DNA of 64,000 nt from Nocardia vinacea (GCF_035920345.1 NZ_CP109149.1:9548001-9612000), one strand, 5' to 3'. Counted from the first letter of the stretch, positions 46,599-55,634 are shown. The notes: generated by a model not told the origin, from the letters alone. A program made the numbers and translations.

Positions 46599-46952
46599 GC
46601 CGTCTTCGACGCGACTTCTCTTGGGGTCACCAAGGGTCCGAAGCGGTTCAGCCAGAGGTTTGTGCAGCTCAGTGGCTTTCGCGGTGACTGTAGCAAATCA
46701 CGACAGGTGTCGTGCACGTGATCGTGGATTGAGTCCTCAACATTCCAGGGTGAACATCGGCAGCTTCTTGGGTTTGACTGCGGAACGCACTGAAATGCCG
46801 AATGGAGTGCATCCGACACCTCGCCATGGTTCGCTGCTCCTTCGCGGGCGAGTCGCACGCTCCTCGGCCCGGGCCGGTACCGCTCAGTTAGGGCAGCCCG
46901 CCCCCTCTCGTGGGCTCAGAGGTTTTCGGCAGCAGTTCAGGGCGCTCATGCC
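46599..46952. other. Gap without a recognisable gene
   Basis: These 354 bases lie between the small coupled pair and the TerD gene, both on the minus strand. Frames that cross it show no family pattern. It should contain the promoter of the small pair; no clear terminator or operator was seen. Confidence 0.45.
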
Positions 46953-47510
46953 CTATGACTGCCTGACGAAAGCTGTCAGCTGTGTTACCGCTTCGACGGG
47001 ATGGCGTGCCCAAATCCCTTCGCCGATCGCATCGAACTGCCACATGCCCTGGCCGCGGAACAGTTTGCCCATGATCAAGCCGGTGTGCGATCGGCTGCTG
47101 GTCAGGTCGTAGCGGGCGATTTCGGTGCCGGATACACCGTCGACCACGCGGCAGAAGGCGTTTTCGATCTGTTCGAAGGTTTGTCCGGTGTAGGAGGTCA
47201 CGATGAAGAACACGGTGGTGACTTCGGGTGTCATTCGGGTGAGGTCGACGGTGATTATCTCGTTGTCGCCCTTGCCTTCACCGGTGGTGCTGTCGCCGAG
47301 GTGGCGCACCGAGCCATCGGTGGAGGTGAGTTGTTCGTGGTAGACGACATCGGTGATGCGGTCGTCGGCGTACAACAGTGCCGCCGCATTCAGGTCGATG
47401 TCCTTGGTTCGGGTGCTGAACCATTTGCGTCGATGGACCGGGTCCCACCCCAGGGCCATGGTGACGTAGTCGAGTGCTTTTCCGGTTTCGTCTCGAAGCG
47501 TGACGAACAT
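46953..47510 (-). CDS. TerD-family stress/tellurium-resistance protein
   Basis: It is a 185-residue TerD-domain protein. The Ca2+-binding TerD core is recognisable: LGWDPV near the start, then KDIDLNAAALLYADD, VVYHEQLTSTDGSVRHLGDSTTGEGKGDNEIITVDL (limits quoted) and TTVFFIVTSYTGQTFEQIENAFCRVVD. Such proteins act in stress and phage-defence-like ter operons. A GGGGG-type site precedes the ATG at 47510. No other ter gene is adjacent, so it is an isolated member. Confidence 0.87.
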   Translation of the reverse strand: MFVTLRDETGKALDYVTMALGWDPVHRRKWFSTRTKDIDLNAAALLYADDRITDVVYHEQLTSTDGSVRHLGDSTTGEGKGDNEIITVDLTRMTPEVTTVFFIVTSYTGQTFEQIENAFCRVVDGVSGTEIARYDLTSSRSHTGLIMGKLFRGQGMWQFDAIGEGIWARHPVEAVTQLTAFVRQS

Positions 47511-47682
47511 GGGTTACCCCCTCTGGGTGGGCGAGCGCAAGGCCGGAATGCCGCTGCGCCCAGCGGTTGTGGTCGTCCGGGCGGACACAGTGGCTCTGAC
47601 GTTGCGGGCCCCGGGCCGATGAACGCGTGGTGGTAAGGGGCTCCTCTCGTAATCAGCTGCTTGGGCGGACGTGCGGTGGGCA

Positions 47683-48972
47683 TCAGCTGAAGGCGAAGTA
47701 GCGCAGCCACAGATACGGTGCGGCGACTGCGATGGTGATCGCGGTGACCACGGCGCCCTTGCGGGTGAATTCCCAAAACGATACGGGGGTCCCCGCGCGG
47801 GCAGCGATTCCGAGCATGACGACGTTGGCGCTGGCGCCGACGGCGGTGAGGTTGCCGCCGAAATCCGATCCCAGGGTCAAAGACCACCACAGTGCGTCGG
47901 AGTGGACGGGGTTGTCGATGCTGCCGGCGAGGTCGGCGACGAGCGGGCTCATGGTGGCGACGTAGGGGATGTTGTCGATGACGCCCGACAGCAGTGCCGA
48001 GACCAGAAGTATCAGCATGACCGCGAGCAGTGCGTTGCCGCCGGTGGCTTCGGTGGCCCACTGGGCCATCGTCTTCACGACTCCGGTTTTGACCAAGGCA
48101 CCGACCATGACGAATAGTCCGGCGAAGAACAGCAGCGTTTCCCATTCGACTCCGGAGAGGTAGTCCTGGGGTTCGGTGCCGGAGATGAGTACCAGGACAC
48201 CGGCGCCGAGCAGGGCGACTACCGCTGGATCGACGTGGAGTACCGAGTGGCCGATGAACGCGGTGAATACCGCTAGCAGCACGAGGCCGCATTTGATCAG
48301 CAGCCGCGAATCCTGGATCGCTTCACCCTCGTTGAGGGCCATTACGTCGGCGACTCGCTCGGGATCGGAGGTGAACGAGCCACGGAACAGTATCGGCAGG
48401 ATAAGAGTGAATACCGCGAGCTCGACGATGACGATCGGGGTCATGTGAACCAGGAAGTCGTTGAACGTCAACCCGCTTCGGCTGGCCACGATGATGTTGG
48501 GAGGGTCACCGATCAGTGTCGCCGCGCCGCCGATGTTGGATGCCAGCACCTCGGCGATGAGAAACGGTACCGGCCGGATCCCGAGCCGGTCGCACACCAG
48601 CAGAGTGACCGGCGCGATCAACAGCACGGTGGTGACGTTGTCGAGAAACGCCGAGGCGAGCGCGGTGATCAGCGTCAGCAGGATCATGATCCGCATCGGA
48701 GATCCCTTGGCGCGCTTGGCTGCCCAGATCGCGCTGTATTCGAACACCCCGGTCTGGCGCAGGATACCGACGATGACCATCATGCCGAACAGCAGCAGGA
48801 TGACATCCCAGTCGACGCCGGTGTCGTGGGAGAAGAACGCATCTCCGGAATCGAGCACGCCCGCTGCCAGGATGATCGCGGCGCCACTGAGGGCGGCTTT
48901 GGTCTTGTGGATGCGTTCGGTGGCGATCAATATATAGGCCACGACAAACGTGATCAGGGCGATCGCGGTCAT
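47683..48972 (-). CDS. ArsB/NhaD-type ion transporter (IT superfamily)
   Basis: It is a 429-residue membrane protein with about ten to eleven helices in two similar halves. [20 protein letters not shown] and the matching [20 protein letters not shown] are the paired DN motifs of the ArsB/NhaD/citrate-transporter group, and [19 protein letters not shown] and [19 protein letters not shown] are the paired re-entrant loops. It could be a Na+/H+ antiporter or an anion carrier. The CBS protein gene lies 28 bases upstream on the same strand and probably regulates it. Confidence 0.85.
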   Translation of the reverse strand: MTAIALITFVVAYILIATERIHKTKAALSGAAIILAAGVLDSGDAFFSHDTGVDWDVILLLFGMMVIVGILRQTGVFEYSAIWAAKRAKGSPMRIMILLTLITALASAFLDNVTTVLLIAPVTLLVCDRLGIRPVPFLIAEVLASNIGGAATLIGDPPNIIVASRSGLTFNDFLVHMTPIVIVELAVFTLILPILFRGSFTSDPERVADVMALNEGEAIQDSRLLIKCGLVLLAVFTAFIGHSVLHVDPAVVALLGAGVLVLISGTEPQDYLSGVEWETLLFFAGLFVMVGALVKTGVVKTMAQWATEATGGNALLAVMLILLVSALLSGVIDNIPYVATMSPLVADLAGSIDNPVHSDALWWSLTLGSDFGGNLTAVGASANVVMLGIAARAGTPVSFWEFTRKGAVVTAITIAVAAPYLWLRYFAFS

Positions 48973-49000
48973 CGCTGGCCGCCTGCCCGGTCTGCGCGGC

Positions 49001-49459
49001 TCACATGTCGGCGAGCGCTACCTGCAGCAGCCGTGATGCGGTGATCACGCCGATCATCTTGTCCTTGTCGACGACTGCGATCAGTGGTGATCGGCAGCGG
49101 GCCATCAACGCGGCCACTTCGACGACGGTGTCGTCCGCGCGGGCTACCGGCAGCACCGACTTGGACTTCGACGCCGGTTCGGGCAGCAGCTCGCCAACGG
49201 TCTTGCCGCGCAACGCGTCCGCGATGTGGTCGGCTACCGACTCCGAGAGCACACCGGCCAGCGACGGATCGTCCTGCACGTACCTCGGTACCAGAAACCG
49301 CACGACCTGCGAGGCGGGCAGTACCGCCCGGGGTGTGGAATCGCCGTCGGTGACCACGATGCCCGGGAGCCGATGCTCGGCCAGCAGCTTCGCCGCGGCC
49401 AGCGCCTCGGAATCCATCGTCACCGACGGGTAGTCCTCGGCTATCTGTTTTGCCTGCAC
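49001..49459 (-). CDS. CBS-domain-pair regulatory protein
   Basis: It is a 152-residue protein with two CBS motifs: [20 protein letters not shown] in the first half and [34 protein letters not shown] in the second (limits quoted). CBS pairs bind adenine nucleotides and gate transporters and channels. It precedes the ion transporter gene by 28 bases, so it is a likely regulatory partner. The start is a GTG without a clear ribosome-binding site, suggesting a leaderless message. Confidence 0.82.
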   Translation of the reverse strand: MQAKQIAEDYPSVTMDSEALAAAKLLAEHRLPGIVVTDGDSTPRAVLPASQVVRFLVPRYVQDDPSLAGVLSESVADHIADALRGKTVGELLPEPASKSKSVLPVARADDTVVEVAALMARCRSPLIAVVDKDKMIGVITASRLLQVALADM

Positions 49460-49694
49460 AACAGAACGATACGGCCGCTAGGCCCCCCGCCACCGCACAT
49501 CCACGGCCAAAGGCGTCGATCAGCCGTATAGACATTGTCAAGAAGGACACGCGCGTGCGCACCATGTGGCTCCCCACGGCCGGTCGGCCCGACTCGCGAG
49601 CGCGGGCCGGGTTGCCGACCAGACTTCCCGGCGCACCACCTGTAAAGATGCCGTAAAGACCGTACTGAGGCAAACCCGACGCACTGCGCAGCGT

Positions 49695-50165
49695 TCAGGA
49701 GCTCAGGTCTCGCCGGACGAACCTGGTCAGCCCCGCGGTCACCAGGGCCGCCGATATCGCGAAAAGGATTGCGGCATCTGACCATTGCAGGCCGTTGCGT
49801 AGCGGTTCGCCGCCGATGTACTAGTGGAACGGCGACAGATATTTCAACCAGTCGGCGCCGATGACACCGGCGAGGCTGTGGGCGGCGTAGGTGAGTACTC
49901 CGATGCCTGCCGTTGCGGCCAGGACCGAGCCGCGTCGTCCGGTCGCGGGGCCGAGCCCGATAGCTAGTGCGCCGAAAGTGATCGTCAGCAGCACCAGATT
50001 GAGGCACTGAGCCGCGAACTCGCGATCGAATCGAGATCGGCACCAGAGCGAGTTGCCAGCATGCCGAGGAATACCAGCGTTCCGATCGCGACGGCACCGG
50101 TCACCATGGCGGCGAAGCGTTGCAGGGTGAGGCGGGTCCGGCTGAGTGGATAGGCGGAAGTGGCG
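49695..50165 (-). pseudogene. Remnant of an ABC-2-type exporter permease
   Basis: The minus strand reads AYPLSRTRLTLQRFAAMVTGAVAIGTLVFLGM, then shifts frame near 50020 and goes on FAAQCLNLVLLTITFGALAIGLG to WLKYLSPFH, a TAG at 49823-49821, and YIGGEPLRNGLQWSDAAILFAIS to the stop (parts quoted). This is the C-terminal part of an actinobacterial drug-exporter-type permease. The front is missing, and there is one frameshift and one nonsense codon. Confidence 0.7.
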
Positions 50166-50218
50166 CTACCGGAAGCGGTCTGTTCTGCCGGGAAGCTCGC
50201 CTGGAACTCGAAGCGATC

Positions 50219-50515
50219 ATGGGCGAGATCGAAATCGTTGCTCCCAATCCGGTTGTCGACGCTACGCAGTCGTTGTGGGCATGCGCCCTTACCGCCCTCC
50301 TGGACAGTGGCGAGCCCAAGTACCACAGACAACTGATTGATGCTCGTATGGCCTACGTGGAAGAGGTGCGACGTCATCTCGGCCAACCTCAACTGTGGGA
50401 GGGTGACTACTCCGCAGCGCTTCTCGGTAAGCCCAAACGAACAAAGAAGGAACTTCCTTCTGCCGAAGTGGGGCAGGAAACCAGCCAGGACTTCGGGCAG
50501 CAACCCACGACATGA
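50219..50515 (+). CDS. Hypothetical protein
   Basis: A frame of 98 residues starts MGEIEIVAPNPVVDATQSLW and includes EPKYHRQLIDARMAYVEEVRRHLGQPQLW and a basic, glutamine-rich end (parts quoted). Its third-position GC is clearly lower than in nearby genes, as in recently acquired DNA. It is open upstream to 50120, so the true start is unsure and it may itself be a fragment. No family is recognised. It lies between a broken exporter and a broken recombinase. Confidence 0.35.
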   Translation: MGEIEIVAPNPVVDATQSLWACALTALLDSGEPKYHRQLIDARMAYVEEVRRHLGQPQLWEGDYSAALLGKPKRTKKELPSAEVGQETSQDFGQQPTT

Positions 50516-50542
50516 GGGTTCCCTTGTGGGGCGGAATGCGGT

Positions 50543-50894
50543 TTACGCATCGATCGTGAGGCTGCGAGTTCCAGCCAGTTCCGGAACATACTTGTAGATC
50601 GTCGAGCGGGAGACCCGGGGCAGCCTGGCGACCGATGAGACGGTCTCTTCCGGCTGAGTGAGGATGGCGCGGGCCTGGCCGCTCGGCGGTCATGGCCAGC
50701 GGCCGATCGAGACGTTGCCCGCGGGCGCGGGCTGCGGCCAAGCCCTCGTTGGTGCCCTGCATGATCAACTCACGGATGAACTCGGCGAGCGCTGCGAACA
50801 CATGGAAAACCAACCTGCCGCCGGGGGTTGTGGTGTCGATGGCCTCGTGCAGAGATCGGAATCCGATGCCGCGCCCGCGAAAGTCCCGCGACAA
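50543..50894 (-). pseudogene. Remnant of a serine recombinase (resolvase/invertase)
   Basis: The minus strand reads RGIGFRSLHEAIDTTTPGGRLVFHVFAALAEFIRELIMQGTNEGLAAARARGQRLDRPLAM (limits quoted), the C-terminal half of a resolvase catalytic domain. After a frameshift near 50690 it continues ILTQPEETVSSVARLPRVSRSTIYKYVPEL, the helix-turn-helix tail. The N-terminal part with the active-site serine is missing, so it is inactive. Confidence 0.82.
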
Positions 50895-50943
50895 TCGGCG
50901 GTATGGCCGAGGTGGGGTCTCCGCGTCGATGGCCTCGGCGTGG

Positions 50944-51600
50944 TTACGGCGTAGGTTCGTTGGTCTCCGGTCGTCGGCTCAGTAGTTCACGGGCGAGGAT
51001 CTCGGTCCACCAGCGCTCGACTCGTTCGGGTGACCAGCCGCGTTCGATGGTGAGAGTGGTGTAGACGTCGATATTGCACAGGGCGGCGTAGATGTCGACG
51101 GCAGTGGGTAGGTCGAGGTCGGGGCGGAGGGTGTTCTCGGGCCAGGCGGAGAACACCTGGACGCGCGTCTGATCGGCCAGGTGCCTGCCCTGGTGGTACG
51201 CCGCGGCCAACTCGGGCTCCACGCGGCCCGCCTCGCGCACCAACGCGATGAGATCGCCGGCGCGTTCGAACAAACGCCGGTCGTAGCCGACCATCCCGGC
51301 GAGTTGACGCCCGGGATCGGAGGTGGCTTCCAACTCGTCGACCATCCGTGACGGGTCGGCCGCCAGGTCAGTGGCATCGACGAGGGCCTGGACCAGGCCC
51401 TTTTTGCTCTCGTATGCCGCATACACGGTGGGCACGGAAACTCCCGCCTCACGGGCCACATCACGCACCGTGGTCGCCGCCCAGCCCCGGGAGACGAACA
51501 ACCGGCGAGCGGCGTGGGCGATCTCGGCGTGCGTCTGCTTCGCCTGCGCCACTCGGCGCAGCGAGTCGTAGCGACGCCGTCCTGTCCGTGATTCCGTCAT
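50944..51600 (-). CDS. TetR/AcrR family regulator
   Basis: It is a 218-residue TetR regulator with a helix-turn-helix at about 20-65: AARRLFVSRGWAATTVRDVAREAGVSVPTVYAAYESKKGL (limits quoted). The C-terminal ligand domain is of the actinobacterial type with LIALVREAGRVEPELAAAYHQGR. It is divergent from a membrane protein gene across 67 bases that contain an AT-rich palindrome, so it probably represses that gene and itself. The ligand is unknown. Confidence 0.85.
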   Translation of the reverse strand: MTESRTGRRRYDSLRRVAQAKQTHAEIAHAARRLFVSRGWAATTVRDVAREAGVSVPTVYAAYESKKGLVQALVDATDLAADPSRMVDELEATSDPGRQLAGMVGYDRRLFERAGDLIALVREAGRVEPELAAAYHQGRHLADQTRVQVFSAWPENTLRPDLDLPTAVDIYAALCNIDVYTTLTIERGWSPERVERWWTEILARELLSRRPETNEPTP

Positions 51601-51623
51601 TGCCTCCAGAGATTACCAGACAT

Positions 51624-51634
51624 ATATTCAATAT
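51624..51634. promoter_or_regulatory. AT-rich palindrome between tetR and the membrane protein gene
   Basis: ATATTCAATAT is symmetric apart from its central base and lies inside ACATATATTCAATATAGTT, an AT-rich patch in very GC-rich DNA. The place, between two divergent starts, suits a TetR operator. Confidence 0.55.
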
Positions 51635-51667
51635 AGTTGGCGTAAATCTAATTCTGGAGAGGATGCC

Positions 51668-52327
51668 ATGCGGCTCATCAGCTTCCCCACTGCAGCGGGT
51701 CTGGGCGGTTTCGGATTCGTGTTGCTGGCGGTCGTCATCAACGTCATCTATGTGCGCGGCCGATTGCCGTTTCCGGTGGCAGCCAAGAGCCTCGACGCCG
51801 TCGCGGAGTCCTTCGCCTCCGTCGGCGACGTACTGAAGAAGCCCTCGGTTGCCGCTCCTGCCGGATGGCTGTGCACCACCGTCTTCGCTGCAGGATTGCT
51901 GTCGGTGCTGTGGCATGGCGGCGCCGGACCGGACGCATGGGCGCTGGTCGGATTCGCTGGAGTACTCATGCAGAACGCCACGTTCACCTGCGTAGAGGCA
52001 CTCCGGTTCGGCATGGCCTCAGCCGCCAGAGTTGATCGTGGCTCGGTGGCGGGCATGTGGAGCCTGAGCAACGTGCTGTTCGGATTCAACCAGGTCTTCC
52101 TGGCCATAGCGGTGTTCGGCTTCACCGTCGCCGGATCGAGCACCGGACTCATTCCCGCCTGGCACGCCTGGCTCGGATACCTCAGTGCCGCACTACTTTT
52201 CATCTCTTCATCGACCAGCCCATACAACGCTGAGGGAAGCAATCGGACCGCACTGATCGGTTTCATCGGCTGGCTCGGATGGGCCGGCTGGATAATTGCC
52301 TGCAGCATCGCCTTACTGCGCTACTAG
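51668..52327 (+). CDS. Membrane protein of unknown function, probable TetR target
   Basis: It is a 219-residue integral membrane protein with about five to six hydrophobic segments: GLGGFGFVLLAVVINVIYV at the start, GWLCTTVFAAGLLSVLW, VFLAIAVFGFTVAG, a YLSAALLFISS segment and GWLGWAGWIIACSIALL at the end. GGAG precedes the ATG. No family with a known role is recognised. The divergent TetR gene and shared palindrome suggest inducible expression, perhaps in response to a hydrophobic compound. Confidence 0.75.
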   Translation: MRLISFPTAAGLGGFGFVLLAVVINVIYVRGRLPFPVAAKSLDAVAESFASVGDVLKKPSVAAPAGWLCTTVFAAGLLSVLWHGGAGPDAWALVGFAGVLMQNATFTCVEALRFGMASAARVDRGSVAGMWSLSNVLFGFNQVFLAIAVFGFTVAGSSTGLIPAWHAWLGYLSAALLFISSSTSPYNAEGSNRTALIGFIGWLGWAGWIIACSIALLRY

Positions 52328-52698
52328 CAGGCACCTCCGTTTGGGCCTCGAGATGGCGGGCGCGGATCACCCCTTTGTGGACATAGAGCAGGTCGCGGCG
52401 CAGCGCGTGCAGGGATCGCGGTCTGCGCTACCTGATGGCGCGAGAACACCGCCACACATCGCCGCGAGTCACATCTGGGCTCACACAAGCCCCCATAACT
52501 CCACAGATCTCCCCCGTCTCGCAGGGGGAAGTCGGATGGTGATCTTGCCGGGTGTGCGGAACACGCCCCGGTTGGGTGGTGGTCTTGATTTACTTGATCT
52601 TGGAGATTCGCCCTGGACGATGACTACGAGATCAGCGCAGCGTGTACCGGCGGTTCCGAGGCTCGGTGGCGGTGCACTCACACAGTGAGGACAAGACC
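52328..52698. other. Gap without a recognisable gene
   Basis: These 371 bases lie between the membrane protein gene and the small beta-trefoil-like gene. Short frames cross it on both strands, without family patterns. It contains no obvious repeat or promoter that I can support. Confidence 0.45.
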
Positions 52699-52914
52699 AT
52701 GGCTGAGCTGACCGACGGCACGTACCACATCATCCACGTCGACACCGGTGGTCTGATAGCGCTCGACTCTCGCGATCGGGTCGGTGTGCTCTTGCTAGAC
52801 CCTCGCGACCAGGACATGTGCCAGGAGTGGACAGTTCAGACTGTGGGAGATGGCAAATTCGTCCTCAGCAGGGAACGGTTCGTAACTCGCATGCCGAAAG
52901 GGGCGGGTGCTTGA
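52699..52914 (+). CDS. Small beta-trefoil-like protein, possibly truncated
   Basis: It encodes 71 residues starting MAELTDGTYHIIHVDTGGLI, with GAGG eight bases before the ATG. LTDGTYHIIHVDTGGLIALD and CQEWTVQTVGDGKFVL resemble the first unit of a beta-trefoil (ricin-like lectin or I66-type inhibitor), which would normally have three units and over 130 residues. The frame ends after one and a half units, so it may be a truncated gene. No catalytic role is suggested. Confidence 0.5.
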   Translation: MAELTDGTYHIIHVDTGGLIALDSRDRVGVLLLDPRDQDMCQEWTVQTVGDGKFVLSRERFVTRMPKGAGA

Positions 52915-53146
52915 GGACCACAACAGGAGGGTGCGTTTGCCGCAAGCGGGTCATGATGTCACCACAGCAGGCGGCCAGGTTGCTGGTTCGACATTGGCCG
53001 GTTTTCCTTCGCCATCCTCGCCCCAATCGAACTCGGGCGGAGGCGGCCCCCACCGTCGTGGGGCGGTGAAAACGATGCGTTCGGAACCGAAGTCAGTGGC
53101 CAAAAAACTGGCCAATCCCGCAAACGCAACTTTTTGAAATTCTTAG

Positions 53147-53186
53147 GAGTTACCGCATGTAGTGAGGAACTTATCTGCGGTAACTC
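53147..53186. repeat. 11-bp perfect inverted repeat in a gene-free stretch
   Basis: GAGTTACCGCA (53147-53157) and TGCGGTAACTC (53176-53186) are perfect inverted repeats 18 bases apart in the 454-base gap 52915-53368. The part TTATCTGCGGTA (53171-53182) recurs at 54196-54207. The rest of the gap holds no gene I recognise. Confidence 0.6.
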
Positions 53187-53368
53187 GTCTACCGCGACTT
53201 TCGAAGGCTGGACCCCACCTGCCAGCACCTCGACTGACTCGGGACAGCCCAACGGCCCCGGAACTCGTCTTCAGGCGGGCTCCGGGGCCGTTGCGTTGCG
53301 GCGGTGAGCGCTATGAACGCTGCACACACAGTTCGATCGTTGTGATTGTCAGGTCCCGCGCGTAAGCC

Positions 53369-53962
53369 TCATCCCATGAGGCCTGTGAAGAAGAAGGAGT
53401 CCACTTGCTGTTTGAAGCTGTCGAAAGCGGACTCGATGCCGCCCCAGAGATTCTGAGGGTCCTGACCGAGTTTGTGGAGGTAGTCGGCCACTTGCGCCCA
53501 CATACCGGTCACGAAATTGAGGAATTTGGAGTACGTCTGCATAATGACGTTCATCCAGTCCGGGTGTTGTTTCCCCAGGTCCTGCAGTTTCGGCATCGCA
53601 TCGTCCATCATCTGGGCGAATTGGGAGTTGTTCTGCACGATCTGCTGCTCGAGGAGGTTGTTGAAATCGTCCTGGCTCACCTCCCCGGCCGCGCACCGTA
53701 GAGCATCCGGTGCGATGTTTGGCACATTGGACTCGAGCTGGCTGTCGGTGGGTTGCCTGCAATATGCGTCGAGGGCTTGTAGAACTGGGCCGGGGATCTG
53801 GTCGAGCTGGGATTGTGCGAGGTAGCCGGGCAGCGGGTACGCCGGTGGCGCGTCGTGACCGGCCGTGACAGCTTGGATGCGTGCCTTGCTATGGGCGCCG
53901 ATCGCGTCGATGAAGGCATCGAACTCTCCTGAGGACAGCTCGGAGGCAGTGGGTGTGGCCAT
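53369..53962 (-). CDS. Hypothetical helical protein
   Basis: It is a 197-residue protein starting MATPTASELSSGEFDAFIDA, with GGGGAAG before the ATG. It is largely helical and polar: QSQLDQIPGPVLQALDAYC, a DDFNNLLEQQIVQNNSQFAQMM stretch, and a C-terminal WAQVADYLHKLGQDPQNLWGG and FDSFKQQVDSFFFTGLMG (parts quoted). Two cysteines (CRQP and RCAAG) could form a disulfide. There is no signal peptide or membrane helix. The size and helical build recall small secreted or ESX-associated proteins, but no WXG motif is present. Function unknown. Confidence 0.7.
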   Translation of the reverse strand: MATPTASELSSGEFDAFIDAIGAHSKARIQAVTAGHDAPPAYPLPGYLAQSQLDQIPGPVLQALDAYCRQPTDSQLESNVPNIAPDALRCAAGEVSQDDFNNLLEQQIVQNNSQFAQMMDDAMPKLQDLGKQHPDWMNVIMQTYSKFLNFVTGMWAQVADYLHKLGQDPQNLWGGIESAFDSFKQQVDSFFFTGLMG

Positions 53963-54319
53963 CGTCTTCCCCTCTCACAGTGGATGCGGCTCGTCGAATC
54001 GATGACGAACTCCCAGCGTCCCACTTCTGTCTGGGGGGCGAGGGAAAGTCGCCCGAGATCCGGCGCTAAGGAGTTCCGGCACCCCGTCGAACCGACAGAA
54101 CTCGAGTGAGAACATTCGCGCCGGATTTCGCAGAGCTGCACCACCTGGGGACTCCGCTCGTCGCCAGACCGCGCCGCGCTGGCGACTCCAGAAAATTATC
54201 TGCGGTAGCACCCGCTGCGCCGCTCGGATTGATAGCTAAAGCGCGCTTAGCGCGACAGTCTTGGCGGGCAGTAAGGATCCATGATCGCGATGATCTCACT
54301 AGGACTGTTGTGGCCTGCT

Positions 54320-54358
54320 CCACGTTTGCTCCACGGAATGAGCATGGAGCAAACGTGG
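54320..54358. repeat. 14-bp perfect hairpin next to tRNA-Val
   Basis: CCACGTTTGCTCCA (54320-54333) and TGGAGCAAACGTGG (54345-54358) pair perfectly around an 11-base loop, 39 bases from the 3' end of the tRNA-Val gene. The remaining bases of the gap 53963-54397 hold no gene I recognise. It could be a terminator for the tRNA transcript or an arm of an integration site. Confidence 0.65.
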
Positions 54359-54397
54359 TCTGGTAATGAAACCGTTGTCTAGCTGGTACTTCTTCGG

Positions 54398-54469
54398 TGG
54401 GCGCAGAGGGGTTCGAACCCCCGACCGCTGGTGTGTAAAACCAGAGCTCTACCACTGAGCTATACGCCC
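54398..54469 (-). tRNA. tRNA-Val (anticodon TAC)
   Basis: The minus strand folds into a full cloverleaf: acceptor GGGCGTA with TGCGCCC, D-arm AGCTCAGTGGTAGAGCT, anticodon stem CTGGT/ACCAG around the loop TTTACAC with anticodon TAC, and the T-arm GGGGGTTCGAACCCC. CCA is not encoded (CCG follows). It reads GTA valine codons. It precedes ahpE downstream genes on the other side and borders the decayed accessory region. Confidence 0.96.
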
Positions 54470-54501
54470 GGGATCCGTCGGTGGGTGACCGACGGGCCGG
54501 T

Positions 54502-54981
54502 CTAGGACTCTAGCGCGGCGAGCGCTTTCTCCCAAGCCGCCTGGTCACGGGGCTCTCCGGGGCCGTTCATTTCGGCGAAGCGGATGACGCCGTCGCGGTC
54601 TACGACGAAGGTGCCGCGGTTGGGGTAGCCGGATTTCTGGTTGAAGACGCCGAAGGACTGGGCGACGGCGCCGTGTGGCCAGAAGTCGGACAGCAGCGGG
54701 AAGACGTAGCCCTGTTCGGCGGCCCAGATCTTGTGGGTGGGCGGTGGGCCGACCGAGATGGCGAGGATTTCCGCGGCGTCGTTCTGGAATTTGGGTAACT
54801 CGTCGCGGACCTTGCACAGCTCACCCTGGCAGATGCCGGTGAAGGCAAGCGGATAGAACACGATCAGCACGTTCTTCTTGCCGCGGTAATCCGACAGCGT
54901 GACGTCTTGGTTGTTCTGATCCTTGAGTGTGAAATCCGGCGCGAGCGTGCCGACTTCCAGCGGGTCGAGCTCGACTGGCAT
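54502..54981 (-). CDS. ahpE: Peroxiredoxin AhpE
   Basis: It reduces peroxides and peroxynitrite. The 159-residue product has the AhpE/AhpC-TSA fold with peroxidatic cysteine C51 in YPLAFTGICQGEL, and a second cysteine C56 three to five residues on. PDFTLKDQNNQDVTLSDYRG is the N-terminal block. Its place after the DUF3052 gene and near aceE is the same as in mycobacteria (Rv2238c). The ATG at 54981 (MPVELDPLEV) fits the family length; an upstream in-frame start would add about 20 residues. Confidence 0.9.
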   Translation of the reverse strand: MPVELDPLEVGTLAPDFTLKDQNNQDVTLSDYRGKKNVLIVFYPLAFTGICQGELCKVRDELPKFQNDAAEILAISVGPPPTHKIWAAEQGYVFPLLSDFWPHGAVAQSFGVFNQKSGYPNRGTFVVDRDGVIRFAEMNGPGEPRDQAAWEKALAALES

Positions 54982-55052
54982 CACTGATCCTCCATCGTGT
55001 CGGGCTTCACCGGGCGGTGAAACACCGCCCGGCGAAACCATAGCGAAAGCGG

Positions 55053-55475
55053 TCAGCGCTGCTTCGAGGGTGCCTTGGGCTGCACGAGGCGGCTGCCGGA
55101 CCAGGCACCGAGGCTGATCGCCGAAGTTTGCGTCAAACCCGCAGTGGGTGCCGCTTCGGCGATATCGCTCGGATCGACATGACCAGGTTGCCCGGTCTTG
55201 GGAGTGAGCACCCAGATGAAGCCTTCGTCGGCCAGCGGACTGATGACTTCCATCAGTTCATCCGCTAGATCGCCGTCGCCTTCTCGCCACCACAGTAGGA
55301 CAGCGTCGACCACCTCGTCGGAGTCTTCGTCGACCATCTCCCCACCACTGGCCTCTTCGACATCGGCCCGCAGGTCGTCGTCGGTGTCCTCGTCCCAGCC
55401 CAGCTCCTGGACAACCATGCCGTGTGTAATGCCAAGCTTCTGAGCGTAGTTCTGCGCGTCCGCCGCGGCGACCAC
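55053..55475 (-). CDS. DUF3052 family protein
   Basis: It is an acidic protein of 140 residues, the homologue by position and pattern of Rv2239c. The body reads AQKLGITHGMVVQELGWDED, then DDLRADVEEASGGEMVDED, DEVVDAVLLWWREGDGDLADELMEVIS and ADEGFIWVLTPKTGQPGHVDPSDIAEAAPTAGLTQT (parts quoted). I chose the GTG at 55475 because a perfect GAGGAGG lies eight bases upstream; a longer frame from 55565 has no site. Its function is unknown; it lies between ahpE and a lipoprotein gene on the same strand. Confidence 0.85.
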   Translation of the reverse strand: MVAAADAQNYAQKLGITHGMVVQELGWDEDTDDDLRADVEEASGGEMVDEDSDEVVDAVLLWWREGDGDLADELMEVISPLADEGFIWVLTPKTGQPGHVDPSDIAEAAPTAGLTQTSAISLGAWSGSRLVQPKAPSKQR

Positions 55476-55634
55476 GGTGGTGTCCTCCTCAACTCCAGAC
55501 AATAGGTAGTTGCAAGCGAACATGGTTATCGCCTCGAGCGCAAGCTGATCGGACGAAATACCCATGGAATGTCGCGTGACAACCTCGTGTCATTGGCCGA
55601 TTTTCGCTACCGAACCCCGGTTCATGGGATGAAT

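Noticed and set aside
53963..54469. An integrative element (attL/attR with integrase) at tRNA-Val.
   Set aside because: The hairpins and short repeats are suggestive, but there is no integrase gene and no duplicated tRNA end in the window, so only a tentative finding is reported.
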